Assembly (NCBI RefSeq): GCF_018687455.1
Contig: NZ_CP061291.1
Coordinates: forward strand, 1,364,001-1,428,000
Source of the DNA: Polynucleobacter sp. TSB-Sco08W16
GTDB taxonomy: Bacteria; Pseudomonadota; Gammaproteobacteria; Burkholderiales; Burkholderiaceae
Reading direction: 5' to 3'
DNA length: 64,000 nucleotides
Positions 8,234 to 17,746 of the stretch are shown piece by piece. Positions within the stretch are counted from its first letter, which is position 1; each line of letters opens with the position of its first letter. The notes below the pieces were generated by a model, which saw nothing but the letters and a program-made list of their open reading frames with translations, was not told where the DNA came from and did no database searches. The position numbers and the translations under genes are program-made.

Positions 8234-9493
8234 ATGCGCTTTCGTGTCTCCTACCTACTTTTAGCGCTTGCTCTTGGGGCCTGCTCTAGCGCCCCCACAC
8301 AGCAAAGCAATACCCAACAGCCCATCGTAAACCAAGCCGATGATGCAGCCACTGAAGCCAGTTATAGCCAAAATCTGAAGGCCTTACTGAGCCAAGTTTC
8401 TCAAACTCAAGAAATCCCCCTACAGACCCTAGAAAATGGCTTCTTAGATGCTAAAACGATTCCTTCAATACGCAAATTGGTATTACCCCCATCGGGCACC
8501 TTTAAGAAGAACTGGCTGGTTTACCGCAAGCGCTTTGTTGAGCCTATACGCCTGAAAGCCGGAAAGGTCTTTTGGGATGAAAACCAAACGTTTTTAAGCC
8601 AAGTAGAGCAAGATTCTGGTGTGCCTGCTGAGATCATTGTGGCCATTATCGGAATTGAGACCATTTATGGACGCCAAACGGGGGGTTTTCGGGTCAAAGA
8701 TGTTTTATCTACCTTAGCCTTTAGCTATCCAGATACGCCCAATAAGCCTGCCAGAGAACAACTATTTAAGGATCAACTCCAAGAACTCATTCTGATGTGC
8801 TGGACTGATGCTGGCGGCAAATTGCCCGCTCAAAACAGAAGTCAGGGTCTCAATGCTGCTCGCTTTAATTCCTGCCTCAATCAAAACAGCTCCTACGCTG
8901 GAGCCATCGGGTTGCCACAATTTATGCCAAGCAGTATTCGGAGCTTTGCAGTCGACGGTGATGGTGATGGTCATATCGATCTTAAGCAAAGTCCTAAAGA
9001 TGCGATTGCTAGTGTCGCTAACTTTATGAAGAAGCATGGCTGGCAAGCGGGCATGCCGATCTCTTTTCCGGTGCAAGAAAATGGCATCGCTGCCGCCAAA
9101 AAATTGGCTGACGGGGAGCCGCAGCTTAAATATACCGTTACAGAACTCGTTGAGAAAGGTATCTTGTTACCGCAACAAGGAGACCTTCAGCGCGGCGGCG
9201 TAGAACCCCAAAGCAAGGCATTAATTGTGGATCTACCTTATCCCGATAAAGATGGGATCGATCAAGCACAGTACTTTGTGGGTTTAAATAACTTCTTAAC
9301 AATTGTTCAATACAACCGGAGTTACTTTTATGCACAAAGCGTAGCAGAGTTTGCTGAAGCCTTAGGCTATAAAAATCAAAGTGTAGTACCCGTTGATGCA
9401 CCAGAAAAAACGGTTGATCCCAAAAGCGTTGCAGAAAAATCAAAGGCAAAAGCCAAAAAGTCTAGCGCTAAGAAAAAGTTAAAAACGAGTTAA
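8234..9493 (+). CDS. mltB: Membrane-bound lytic murein transglycosylase B
   Basis: Cleaves peptidoglycan glycan strands to 1,6-anhydro products at the outer membrane. Starting at the ATG at 8234 (419 residues) gives a compact lipoprotein signal MRFRVSYLLLALALGAC with Cys at the lipobox; an in-frame GTG at 8201 would add 11 residues ahead of the signal and sits just after a TATAAT at 8185-8190. The SLT family 3 domain shows the catalytic Glu in IIGIETIYGRQTGG, then AGAIGLPQFMPSS and the acidic DGDGDGHIDL loop. The C-terminal tail is strongly lysine-rich (KAKAKKSSAKKK), which may bind anionic surfaces. It is divergent from the deacetylase gene. Confidence 0.93.
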   Translation: MRFRVSYLLLALALGACSSAPTQQSNTQQPIVNQADDAATEASYSQNLKALLSQVSQTQEIPLQTLENGFLDAKTIPSIRKLVLPPSGTFKKNWLVYRKRFVEPIRLKAGKVFWDENQTFLSQVEQDSGVPAEIIVAIIGIETIYGRQTGGFRVKDVLSTLAFSYPDTPNKPAREQLFKDQLQELILMCWTDAGGKLPAQNRSQGLNAARFNSCLNQNSSYAGAIGLPQFMPSSIRSFAVDGDGDGHIDLKQSPKDAIASVANFMKKHGWQAGMPISFPVQENGIAAAKKLADGEPQLKYTVTELVEKGILLPQQGDLQRGGVEPQSKALIVDLPYPDKDGIDQAQYFVGLNNFLTIVQYNRSYFYAQSVAEFAEALGYKNQSVVPVDAPEKTVDPKSVAEKSKAKAKKSSAKKKLKTS

Positions 9494-9511
9494 GTAAACT
9501 CAATCGATAAG

Positions 9512-10423
9512 TTAGGCAGGAAAGACGCCTGTAGACAAGTAACGATCACCACGATCGCACACAATAAAGACGATCGTAGCGTTTTCAACTTGGCGAGCAA
9601 TACGCAAGGCCACCACTAGCGCACCTCCTGCGGAGATACCACAAAAGATGCCTTCTTCAGCGGCCAAGCGCCTTGCCATATCTTCGGCATCTGCTTGTGT
9701 CACATACTCAATACGATCTACTCGATCGCCTTGGTAAATCTTCGGCAAATACTCTGGTGCCCATTTGCGAATACCGGGTATCTGAGAGCCCTCTTCTGGC
9801 TGAGCGCCAATAATCTGAATCTCCGGGTTCATGGACTTCAGGTAAGTTGATACACCCGTGATTGTTCCTGTAGTACCCATCGCAGAAACAAAATGGGTTA
9901 CCTGACCATCGGTATCGCGCCAAATCTCTGGACCAGTTGTTTCAATATGAGCACGTGGATTATCTGCATTAGCAAACTGATCAAGCAATCGACCGCGACC
10001 TTCACGTTGAAGCTGCATGGCATAGTCTCTAGCAAATTCCATACCTCCAGAGGCGGCAGTCAGAATTAATTCTGCGCCATAAGCAGCCATACTTTGGCGA
10101 CGCTCAATACTTTGACTTTCAGGCATTACCAATATCATCTTGTAGCCCAGCATTGCAGCTGTCATTGCCAAAGCAATTCCAGTATTACCGCTAGTTGCTT
10201 CGATTAAGGTATCACCAGGTTTAATTTCGCCACGCTCTTGGGCGCGCGTGATCATCGACAGCGCAGGTCGGTCCTTAACCGACCCGGCTGGGTTATTACC
10301 CTCTAGCTTACCCAAGATCACATTATTTCGATTCTCGTTTTCCAAACCGGGAATACGCTGCAAACGCACCAAAGGCGTATTGCCGACTGTTTGTGAAATC
10401 GTTAGGTAAGAAGGTCTGCTCAT
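9512..10423 (-). CDS. cysM: Cysteine synthase B (O-acetylserine sulfhydrylase)
   Basis: PLP enzyme making cysteine from O-acetylserine and sulfide or thiosulfate. The PLP lysine is in NNPAGSVKDRPALS (near residue 50), the phosphate-binding loop is EATSGNTGIALA, and GTTGTITGVSTYLK is the glycine-rich segment. The 303 residues and the short C-terminal end ending in DRGDRYLSTGVF fit the CysM rather than the CysK branch. It converges with mltB (18-base gap). Confidence 0.94.
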   Translation of the reverse strand: MSRPSYLTISQTVGNTPLVRLQRIPGLENENRNNVILGKLEGNNPAGSVKDRPALSMITRAQERGEIKPGDTLIEATSGNTGIALAMTAAMLGYKMILVMPESQSIERRQSMAAYGAELILTAASGGMEFARDYAMQLQREGRGRLLDQFANADNPRAHIETTGPEIWRDTDGQVTHFVSAMGTTGTITGVSTYLKSMNPEIQIIGAQPEEGSQIPGIRKWAPEYLPKIYQGDRVDRIEYVTQADAEDMARRLAAEEGIFCGISAGGALVVALRIARQVENATIVFIVCDRGDRYLSTGVFPA

Positions 10424-10464
10424 GAGCCCATTTTAGCCATAAGCAAGCCTATGCTCTGAAGGGC

Positions 10465-10890
10465 TTAATTTCGGCGCTGTGATGTCGGACGCTCCTGCTG
10501 ATTCCGATTACCAGCTTGATTACGCGAATTGCGCCTACTAGAGGCACTGCCCTCCTTTTTGGTGCGCCCATTTGGTTCCCGAAAAGAGCTAGGGGCTTCG
10601 ATCGTTAAGCCGTTATCCACCATCTTTTCGACTGATCTCATACCAATGCCACGTACGCGTTTTTGCAGATCATTGGCATCTTGAAAATGTCCACCATCCG
10701 TACGCTCTGTAATGATTGTTTTTGCCTTTGATGGACCAATTCCTTTGATACTCTCCAGCTCTGACTGTGTAGCGGTATTAACATTGATCGGCGAGGCATT
10801 GGCCAATCCTAAAGAAGCAATCGCCAGAACTGCTGATACCAAGGCTGATCTCATGAAGCCCGTACTTCTTATGTTGAAACTTTTTGTCAT
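10465..10890 (-). CDS. ComEA-like helix-hairpin-helix protein, secreted or anchored
   Basis: Small DNA-binding protein of the ComEA family, which binds incoming DNA in the periplasm during natural transformation. A signal or anchor segment spans residues about 13-32. It is followed by the ComEA signature INVNTATQSELESIKGIGPSKAKTII, a second HhH with RGIGMRSVEKM, and a disordered, Arg/Asn-rich tail from about residue 107 to the end (141). The ATG at 10890 has GGAGA close upstream, so it is preferred over the internal Met13. No other competence gene lies in the window, so a role in uptake is inferred from family only. Confidence 0.85.
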   Translation of the reverse strand: MTKSFNIRSTGFMRSALVSAVLAIASLGLANASPINVNTATQSELESIKGIGPSKAKTIITERTDGGHFQDANDLQKRVRGIGMRSVEKMVDNGLTIEAPSSFREPNGRTKKEGSASSRRNSRNQAGNRNQQERPTSQRRN

Positions 10891-10904
10891 ACATTCTCCG
10901 TAGT

Positions 10905-10941
10905 AAATAAAAAATCCACGAACACAAAGTGCGCGTGGATC
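10905..10941 (-). terminator. Rho-independent terminator after hldD
   Basis: Read on the minus strand: ATCCACG stem, 13-base loop, CGTGGAT and then TTTTTT. It closes the ugd-rfaE1-hldD run before the ComEA-like gene. Confidence 0.8.
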
Positions 10942-10977
10942 GTTTACAACGAAGGGATTAATTTTAAGTTGACGGGC

Positions 10978-11997
10978 TTACAGTGGGTTGGCTAGAAAAC
11001 CAGAATTTGCCTCCAACCACTCAATATAGCGTCCTACACCTTGCTCAACATTTAAGAAGGGCTCTGTGTAGCCAGCAGCACGCAGCTTGGTTAAATCCGC
11101 TTGAGTGAAGCACTGGTATTTGCCTTTGAGCGCTTCCGGGAATGGGATGTATTCAATGACCTTTTCTTTTACCAACTCTTGCAGGGTTGCCGCTTGGGCC
11201 TTATCTAGCTTACGCATAGTATTTGCTACTGCATGCGCCACATCATTAAAGGGTTGTGCGCGACCACTGCCTAAATTAAAGATGCCACTAATTTCAGGAT
11301 GCTCTAGGAAGAAGAGATTTACTTTGACTACGTCCTCTACAGAGACAAAGTCACGGCTCTGCTCTCCGGCAGCATAGCCGCCATATTCACCAAATAGCTT
11401 TACATGGCCATTGGCTTTGTATTGATGATATTGATGGAATGCAACTGATGCCATGCGACCTTTGTGTGATTCACGGGGTCCATAGACATTGAAGTAACGA
11501 AATCCCACTACTTGCGCTGTGTTGGCATTTTCAGAAAAACGCTTTCGCATCACCTGATCAAATAAGAATTTGGAGTAGCCATAGATATTAAGTGGCTTCT
11601 CATGCTCACGACTCTCCACAAACACATCGGAGCCACCATAAGTAGCTGCTGAAGATGCATACAGAAGCTGAACTTTTTGAGCCGTACAAATATCGAGCAA
11701 ATCCATGGTGTAGCGATAGTTATTCGCCATCATAAAGATGCCATCAGTTTCCATGGTGTCGGAGCAAGCCCCCTCATGAAACACGGCCTTTACCTTGCCT
11801 AAGCGACCGCTTCTGAAGGCTTCTAGAAATTCATCTTTATCGAGATAGTCAACGATATCTAGATCGGCTAGATTACGATACTTATCTGCAGGACGTAAGT
11901 CATCAACTGCAATAATATTTTTCTCGCCACGCGCATTGAGCGCCTGGACAATATTTGCGCCAATAAAACCGGCGGCGCCAGTTACGATAATAGTCAC
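10978..11997 (-). CDS. hldD: ADP-L-glycero-D-manno-heptose 6-epimerase
   Basis: Last step in making the ADP-heptose used for the LPS inner core. Short-chain dehydrogenase fold: NAD(P)-binding TGAAGFIGANIVQAL at residues 6-20, the SSAATYGG serine motif near 117, and the YGYSK catalytic Tyr/Lys near 140. The 339 residues fit the family. The ATG overlaps the TGA of rfaE1 by four bases (ATGA), indicating coupled translation. Confidence 0.95.
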   Translation of the reverse strand: MTIIVTGAAGFIGANIVQALNARGEKNIIAVDDLRPADKYRNLADLDIVDYLDKDEFLEAFRSGRLGKVKAVFHEGACSDTMETDGIFMMANNYRYTMDLLDICTAQKVQLLYASSAATYGGSDVFVESREHEKPLNIYGYSKFLFDQVMRKRFSENANTAQVVGFRYFNVYGPRESHKGRMASVAFHQYHQYKANGHVKLFGEYGGYAAGEQSRDFVSVEDVVKVNLFFLEHPEISGIFNLGSGRAQPFNDVAHAVANTMRKLDKAQAATLQELVKEKVIEYIPFPEALKGKYQCFTQADLTKLRAAGYTEPFLNVEQGVGRYIEWLEANSGFLANPL

Positions 11998-12923
11998 TGT
12001 AATTCCTCTGAAGTAACGGTAGCAGTACCCAACTTACCAACCACAATACCACCAGCCCGATTAGCTAATGCCATCGCTTTTTCTAAAGGCCACTTAGCAG
12101 CTAATGCTACAGCCAAGGTTGCAATCACTGTATCCCCAGCACCAGAGACATCAAATACCTCTCTGGCTTGCGCCTTGACGTGACTGACACCAGCCTCGGT
12201 ATACAAACTCATTCCCTCTTCAGAGCGAGTCAACAGCAATGCCTGAAGATTAAGAGATTTTCTGAGATCTTGCGCTCTTTTACTTAAATCTTCTTCGCTA
12301 GTCCATTGCCCAACTACTTGGCGCAACTCGCTACGATTCGGGGTTAAGACAGTGGCGCCACGATACTTTTCATAATCCTCGCCCTTAGGGTCAACCAGGA
12401 TTACTTTATTTTGTGCTCTTGCCTGCTCAATCATGTGGGCGACTTGACCCAAAGCGCCCTTGCCATAATCCGACAAAATAATGACATCAGCAGACCCGAC
12501 CAGTTTTTCAAAACGCTCTAATTTATGGGCCAATGCTTTTTCACTGGGCGTTTCTTCAAAATCCAAACGAATGAGTTGCTGTTGACGTGCAATCACACGC
12601 AACTTCACAATGGTTGGCACTTCTGCATCAATTTCCAATTGACTATCAACACCACCGGACTTGAGCAAATCAATGACCCGTTGACCTGGCTCATCTTGAC
12701 CAACAATTCCGAGAATGGTGGTTTGCGCACCTAAGGCAGCGACGTTACGAGCTACGTTGGCTGCTCCACCCAAGCGCTCATCAATCTTGCCAACCTGCAC
12801 AACTGGTACTGGCGCCTCAGGAGAAATACGATGAGTGTCCCCAAACCAATAGCGATCTAGCATGACATCGCCCACCACTAGTAGACGTGCTTTAGAAAAT
12901 TGTTCGCGGCTGGCTTTTTCCAT
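11994..12923 (-). CDS. rfaE1: D-glycero-beta-D-manno-heptose-7-phosphate kinase
   Basis: PfkB/ribokinase-family kinase domain of heptose biosynthesis. It has the N-terminal LLVVGDVMLDRYWFGDTHRISPEAPVPV signature region and the C-terminal anion hole DVSGAGDTVIATLAVAL (Asp near 262). At 309 residues it is the kinase-only form; the adenylyltransferase half of E. coli HldE is missing and must be encoded elsewhere (rfaE2), as is usual in Burkholderiales. It sits between ugd and hldD, overlapping hldD by four bases. Confidence 0.93.
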   Translation of the reverse strand: MEKASREQFSKARLLVVGDVMLDRYWFGDTHRISPEAPVPVVQVGKIDERLGGAANVARNVAALGAQTTILGIVGQDEPGQRVIDLLKSGGVDSQLEIDAEVPTIVKLRVIARQQQLIRLDFEETPSEKALAHKLERFEKLVGSADVIILSDYGKGALGQVAHMIEQARAQNKVILVDPKGEDYEKYRGATVLTPNRSELRQVVGQWTSEEDLSKRAQDLRKSLNLQALLLTRSEEGMSLYTEAGVSHVKAQAREVFDVSGAGDTVIATLAVALAAKWPLEKAMALANRAGGIVVGKLGTATVTSEELQ

Positions 12924-12953
12924 TTGAATACTTTTTTATTTTCTTATTACAAC

Positions 12954-14318
12954 TTAATTATGTCGTCCAATGCCGTAGTACTCAATACCCAATTCTTGCA
13001 TGGCTTGTGGCTCGTACAGATTACGTCCATCAAAAATCACTGGGCGTACTAATTTCTGCATAACCACATCAAAATCAGGACTACGGAAGGCCTTCCATTC
13101 AGTCACAATCACCAGTGCGTCACAACCGTCCAAAGCAGCCATTGGGTCTTCAACCATAGAAACCTGCTTTAGACCATCTGGGTTTCCTTGAAAATCCAAA
13201 TCTAAGCAATGTTTCGCCTCAGGCATCGCCACAGGATCATGAGCTATAACAGTTGCGCCACGCTTTACTAATTCTTGAATAATGACGCGACTTGGTGCTT
13301 CACGCATGTCATCGGTATTGGGCTTAAACGCTAAACCCCATAAGGCAAACTTCATGCCCTTGAGATCCTTACCAAAGCGTTTTTCAATCTTTTCTACTAA
13401 GACATATTTCTGAATTTCATTAACCGCTTCAACCGCATCTAAAATCTTCAGATCTCGACCATGTTCTTTGGCGGTTTTAGATAAAGCCGATACGTCTTTC
13501 GGGAAGCAAGAGCCACCATAGCCAGTGCCAGGATATAAGAAGCCAAAACCAATACGTGAATCCGAGCCAATGCCTTGGCGAACCGCCTCAATATCTGCGC
13601 CAACTAGATCAGCTAAGTTCGCTAATTCATTCATAAAGGAGATGCGGGTTGCCAACATCGCATTTGCAGCATACTTTGTTAGTTCTGCACTCTTCACATC
13701 CATGTAATAAGTACGCTCATGATGGCGATTAAATGGCGCATAGAGTTTCCGCATCTGGTCCTTAGCACGTAAGCCTGCCGGAGTATTTTCAGTGCCGATC
13801 ACGATACGATCTGGACGCATAAAGTCTTCTACAGCAGCGCCCTCTTTTAAGAACTCTGGATTAGAAACTACTGAGCAAAGTTCAGCAGGAAGATTACGAT
13901 TTTCCAGCTCTTCAGTAATCGCTGCAGATACTTTATCCGCAGTGCCCACTGGAACAGTCGATTTATCCACAATCACTTTAGCTGTGGTCATATGACGGCC
14001 AATATTACGAGCGGCAGCAACTACATACTGCAAATCAGCTGAACCATCTTCATCTGGAGGTGTTCCTACTGCAATAAATTGAACATCACCATGTGCTACA
14101 GAGGCAGCGATATCAGTTGAAAACTGTAAACGACCAGCAGCACGATTGCGCTCGATCATTTCTTTTAGTCCCGGCTCATAGATTGGTACACCACCAGAGT
14201 TCAGAATCTCGATCTTCTTTGGGTCCAAATCTAAACAGAAAACATTATTTCCTTGCTCAGCAAGACATGCACCGGTAACCAAACCTACGTAACCACTGCC
14301 GACAATCGTAACTTTCAA
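12954..14318 (-). CDS. ugd: UDP-glucose 6-dehydrogenase
   Basis: Oxidises UDP-glucose twice with NAD+ to UDP-glucuronate for surface polysaccharide or lipid A modification. Rossmann start TIVGSGYVGLVTGACLAEQGNNV (residues 4-26), the dimer-core region MNELANLADLVGAD, and the catalytic cysteine in GYGGSCFPKDVSAL near residue 265. The 454 residues match the family. It leads into rfaE1 and hldD with a 30-base gap, consistent with one envelope-sugar operon. Confidence 0.95.
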   Translation of the reverse strand: MKVTIVGSGYVGLVTGACLAEQGNNVFCLDLDPKKIEILNSGGVPIYEPGLKEMIERNRAAGRLQFSTDIAASVAHGDVQFIAVGTPPDEDGSADLQYVVAAARNIGRHMTTAKVIVDKSTVPVGTADKVSAAITEELENRNLPAELCSVVSNPEFLKEGAAVEDFMRPDRIVIGTENTPAGLRAKDQMRKLYAPFNRHHERTYYMDVKSAELTKYAANAMLATRISFMNELANLADLVGADIEAVRQGIGSDSRIGFGFLYPGTGYGGSCFPKDVSALSKTAKEHGRDLKILDAVEAVNEIQKYVLVEKIEKRFGKDLKGMKFALWGLAFKPNTDDMREAPSRVIIQELVKRGATVIAHDPVAMPEAKHCLDLDFQGNPDGLKQVSMVEDPMAALDGCDALVIVTEWKAFRSPDFDVVMQKLVRPVIFDGRNLYEPQAMQELGIEYYGIGRHN

Positions 14319-14360
14319 TTGAACTCCTAGTAATGTCTAAGTAACTATTTTTAAATGGTA

Positions 14361-15572
14361 TTACATGGAAGGACCGCTTGGAGCGACACCCTCAGAACGT
14401 CTTGGGGAGTATGCCTCCCAATTATTACAACCAGGACACTGCCAATAAAATCTGCGGGCGCGGAAACCACAGTTACCGCAGGTGTAGCGAGCTAAGCTAG
14501 TTGTCCGTTCGCGTAAAAGCTTCAAAATGGATTGAAGTTCTAATAATCTTTCAGGACTTGCGCTTCCCTCTTCTAAGGCAAGACGAGTTTCTGCCATCTT
14601 AGATAAGGCGCTCAAACTAGGTGAATACTGCATCACCTCAGCCAACATGGCATTGGCAGCTTTGGGGCCGCGAAGTTGCATAAGCTGCTTGTAAACAATA
14701 TCCAACAACTCGCCAGAGGCTTGTGTCTTGAGCAATTGCAGGAGGAGATCCAATCCCTCATTCGCCTTATCTAAGGTGGCATGAGCTGCCATCCACCGGT
14801 CGGCTAATAAATGCATATAAGCGGGATGCGAAGCGGCCACCAAGCTCCAAGCTTCTATGGCTTGTGCTGGGCGTTCTACAGCCACTAAATAGTCGCCTTG
14901 CAAAATCAGCGCACGAGCATGATTAGGAACTGCTTGCAAGGCACGTTGAATCGACTGTTCAGCCTCAGCAAGATCTTTACGACGCAGAGCATCTTGACCC
15001 AATTCACAATGAAACTGAGCAATCTCAGTACGATGTGATTTTCCTTGCAAGCCCTCGAGCTCACTGGCGGCAATGATAGCTTTTGTCCAATCACGCTCTA
15101 CTTGATACATCTCCAAGAGACTCTCTTTTGCGGGAACTGCGTACTTACCATCACCCACACGATTTAAGGATGCTTCAGCACGATCCAATAAACCTGCGCG
15201 CAAGAAGTCACGACCCAACTCATAAGCAGCGTGATCGCGATCACGCGGTTTTAAATCATCACGATTTGCTAAATGTTGGTGCACTTTAATGGCGCGCTCA
15301 GTCTCGCCGCGGCGACGAAATAAATTACCAAGCGAAAAATGTAATTCAACTGTTTCTGGATCCAGCTGGGCAATCTTCACCAGCGTTTCAATCGCCTGAT
15401 CTGGTTGCTCATTCAATAGCAAACTCAAACCCTTAAAGGTTGAGCGCTGCTGACGCATACGCTCACGCTCATCCATACGATTTTCAAGACGCAAATCCCA
15501 ACGAGATGCCAACCAGCCAATGCCAAACATGACTGGTAGAAGCAGCAACCAAGAAGTAGCTATCTGAATCAT
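14361..15572 (-). CDS. lapB: Lipopolysaccharide assembly protein B (LapB/YciM)
   Basis: Inner-membrane-anchored TPR protein which, in E. coli, guides FtsH degradation of LpxC and links LPS synthesis to transport. A single N-terminal membrane segment (residues about 4-22) is followed by TPR repeats through about residue 330. A C-terminal rubredoxin-like metal knuckle CGNCGF...CPGCNNW lies near 377-396. The 403 residues match. There is no lapA between ihfB and lapB, and a strong terminator-like hairpin sits only 17 bases upstream of the ATG, with no obvious Shine-Dalgarno site. Confidence 0.93.
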   Translation of the reverse strand: MIQIATSWLLLLPVMFGIGWLASRWDLRLENRMDERERMRQQRSTFKGLSLLLNEQPDQAIETLVKIAQLDPETVELHFSLGNLFRRRGETERAIKVHQHLANRDDLKPRDRDHAAYELGRDFLRAGLLDRAEASLNRVGDGKYAVPAKESLLEMYQVERDWTKAIIAASELEGLQGKSHRTEIAQFHCELGQDALRRKDLAEAEQSIQRALQAVPNHARALILQGDYLVAVERPAQAIEAWSLVAASHPAYMHLLADRWMAAHATLDKANEGLDLLLQLLKTQASGELLDIVYKQLMQLRGPKAANAMLAEVMQYSPSLSALSKMAETRLALEEGSASPERLLELQSILKLLRERTTSLARYTCGNCGFRARRFYWQCPGCNNWEAYSPRRSEGVAPSGPSM

Positions 15573-15589
15573 AGCGTGCAGAATCTAAA

Positions 15590-15613
15590 TAAAAAAATGG
15601 TCCGAACGGACCA
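15590..15613 (-). terminator. Rho-independent terminator between ihfB and lapB
   Basis: On the minus strand: TGGTCC, 4-base loop, GGACCA, followed by seven T. It lies 19 bases after the ihfB stop and 17 bases before lapB, so lapB must depend on read-through or on a promoter inside ihfB. Confidence 0.85.
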
Positions 15614-15632
15614 CTGAGGATGAGCCAGAATA

Positions 15633-15977
15633 CTAGGCACCAGAACTCTCTTTGGGGCCCGCCTGCTTCAATGGCTTGTAATCAACTCGCTCTCGCAATT
15701 CTTTACCAGGCTTAAAGTGCGGAACGCGTTTTTCTGGAATTAATACTTTCTCGCCAGACTTTGGATTGCGTCCAGTGCGTGCAGGACGATGATGAAGCAC
15801 AAAACTTCCCACGCCACGCAACTCAATACGCTTACCTTCGGCCAATGCTTGAGTCATTGTGTCCAACAATGTCTTTACAGCCAACTCCACGTCCCTAGGC
15901 AAAAGCTGCGGAAACTGTTCCGCGAGACTCTCCACTAGTTCGGAGCGGGTAATTGCTTGTTGCTCTTGATCTGTCAT
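15633..15977 (-). CDS. ihfB: Integration host factor beta subunit
   Basis: Half of the IHF heterodimer that sharply bends DNA. The HU/IHF fold is clear: ITRSELVESLAEQFPQLLPRDVE at the N-terminus, RIELRGVGSFVLHHRPARTGRNPKSGEKV with the beta-arm region, and VPHFKPGKELRERV. At 114 residues it is about 15-20 longer than E. coli IHF-beta because of a C-terminal tail after residue 98. It follows rpsA, the classical arrangement. Confidence 0.95.
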   Translation of the reverse strand: MTDQEQQAITRSELVESLAEQFPQLLPRDVELAVKTLLDTMTQALAEGKRIELRGVGSFVLHHRPARTGRNPKSGEKVLIPEKRVPHFKPGKELRERVDYKPLKQAGPKESSGA

Positions 15978-15985
15978 GATCTATC

Positions 15986-16022
15986 AATAAAAAACCGCCG
16001 CTCTCCTAATGGAAAGCGGCGA
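15986..16022 (-). terminator. Rho-independent terminator after rpsA
   Basis: On the minus strand a 7-bp CGCCGCT/AGCGGCG stem (arms 15996-16002 and 16015-16021) is followed by an A/T tract with six or more T. It lies between rpsA and ihfB, so it would raise S1 over IHF output. Confidence 0.85.
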
Positions 16023-16029
16023 TATTGAT

Positions 16030-17703
16030 TTAGCCTTGATTGTCCAATTTTGCTTTTAACAAAGCACCCAAATTGGTTGTGCCAGACTGCGCATCACCTT
16101 GGAGCTTGCTCATTGCATCTTGTTGATCAGAGCTGTCTTTTGCTTTGATTGAAAGATTGATAACACGTGACTTACGATCAATATTGATGATCATTGCAGT
16201 TACGCTATCGCCTTCTTTCAATACATTGCGTGCATCTTCAACGCGATCGGTTGAGATCTCAGAAGCACGCAAGTAAGCTTCAACTTCATCAGCCAAGTGA
16301 ATCGTTGCACCCTTAGCATCAACAGCTTTCACAGTACCAGTAACGAGGCTACCCTTGTCGCTGACAGATGTGTAGTTATTGAATGGGTCGCCAGACAATT
16401 GCTTGATACCAAGAGAGATGCGCTCTTTCTCAACATCGATTGCCAATACAGTGGCTTCAACTTCATCACCTTTTTTGTATTTCTTAACAGCTTCTTCGCC
16501 TGGCTCATTCCATGAGAGGTCTGAGAGGTGAACTAAACCGTCGATACCGCCAGGCAAGCCAATGAACACGCCAAAGTCAGTAATGGACTTGATTGCGCCA
16601 GATAACTTATCGCCTTTTTGCTGTGAACGTGCAAACTCTTCCCATGGATTTGCTTTGCACTGCTTGATGCCCAAGCTAATACGACGCTTGTCTTCATCAA
16701 TATCCAGAACCATTACTTCAACTTCAGTTCCTAATGCAGTAGCTTTGCTTGGAGCAACGTTCTTGTTGGTCCAATCCATTTCTGAAACGTGTACCAAACC
16801 TTCAATACCAGATTCGATTTCAACGAATGCGCCGTAATCAGTCAAGTTGGTTACTTTGCCGAATAAACGGGTGTTTGGTGGGTAACGACGAGCGATACCA
16901 ACCCATGGATCATCACCAAGTTGTTTCACACCAAGGGAAACACGGTTTTTCTCTTGATCGAACTTCAAAATCTTCGCGGTAACTTCTTGACCAACAGTCA
17001 ACATCTCGCTTGGGTGACGCACACGACGCCATGCCAAATCGGTAATGTGTAAGAGGCCATCGATACCACCGAGGTCAACGAATGCGCCGTAATCAGTGAT
17101 GTTCTTAACGAGGCCAGTAACAACCGCGCCTTCTTTAAGGTTAGACATCAACTTAGCACGCTCTTCACCTTGGCTAGCTTCAACCACTGCACGACGTGAC
17201 AACACTACGTTGTTACGCTTGCGGTCGAGCTTAATAACCTTGAACTCCATCGTCTTACCTTCGTAAGGGCTGGTGTCTTTAATTGGGCGTGTATCAACGA
17301 GTGATCCAGGCAAGAATGCGCGGATACCGTTAACCATCACAGTCAAGCCGCCTTTAACCTTACCAGTAACAGTACCGGTAACGATCTCAGCTTGCTCGAG
17401 AGCTTTTTCCAAATTCAACCATGAAGCCAAGCGTTTAGCTTTGTCACGGGAGAGGATGGTGTCGCCATAGCCGTTTTCGAGGGCGTCAATAGCAACAGAA
17501 ACGAAATCGCCAGGAGCTACTTCAATCTCGCCAGCGTCGTTATGGAATTCTTCAACAGGAATAAACGCTTCAGACTTTAAGCCAGCGTTAACAACGACGA
17601 AGTTATGGTCGATGCGAAGAACTTCAGCCGAAATAACTTGGCCGGTCTTCATATTCGATCGGGTTAATGATTCTTCAAATAATTCTGCAAATGATTCAGA
17701 CAT
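16030..17703 (-). CDS. rpsA: 30S ribosomal protein S1
   Basis: Large ribosomal protein that recruits mRNA to the 30S subunit. The 557 residues contain six S1 (OB-fold) repeats, visible as recurrent G-x-V-x-x-I-x-D-(Y/F)-G-A-F-V blocks such as NITDYGAFVDLGGIDGLLH, NLTDYGAFVEIESGIEGLVH and SITDFGVFIGLPGGIDGLVH. The first two divergent repeats at the N-terminus are the ribosome-binding ones. It lies downstream of cmk, with a 130-base leader that contains a long hairpin (17747-17804). Confidence 0.97.
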   Translation of the reverse strand: MSESFAELFEESLTRSNMKTGQVISAEVLRIDHNFVVVNAGLKSEAFIPVEEFHNDAGEIEVAPGDFVSVAIDALENGYGDTILSRDKAKRLASWLNLEKALEQAEIVTGTVTGKVKGGLTVMVNGIRAFLPGSLVDTRPIKDTSPYEGKTMEFKVIKLDRKRNNVVLSRRAVVEASQGEERAKLMSNLKEGAVVTGLVKNITDYGAFVDLGGIDGLLHITDLAWRRVRHPSEMLTVGQEVTAKILKFDQEKNRVSLGVKQLGDDPWVGIARRYPPNTRLFGKVTNLTDYGAFVEIESGIEGLVHVSEMDWTNKNVAPSKATALGTEVEVMVLDIDEDKRRISLGIKQCKANPWEEFARSQQKGDKLSGAIKSITDFGVFIGLPGGIDGLVHLSDLSWNEPGEEAVKKYKKGDEVEATVLAIDVEKERISLGIKQLSGDPFNNYTSVSDKGSLVTGTVKAVDAKGATIHLADEVEAYLRASEISTDRVEDARNVLKEGDSVTAMIINIDRKSRVINLSIKAKDSSDQQDAMSKLQGDAQSGTTNLGALLKAKLDNQG

Positions 17704-17746
17704 GTGTATTCACTTTGTGCCGCCAGAAGGCCTGACGGGTTAGGTT

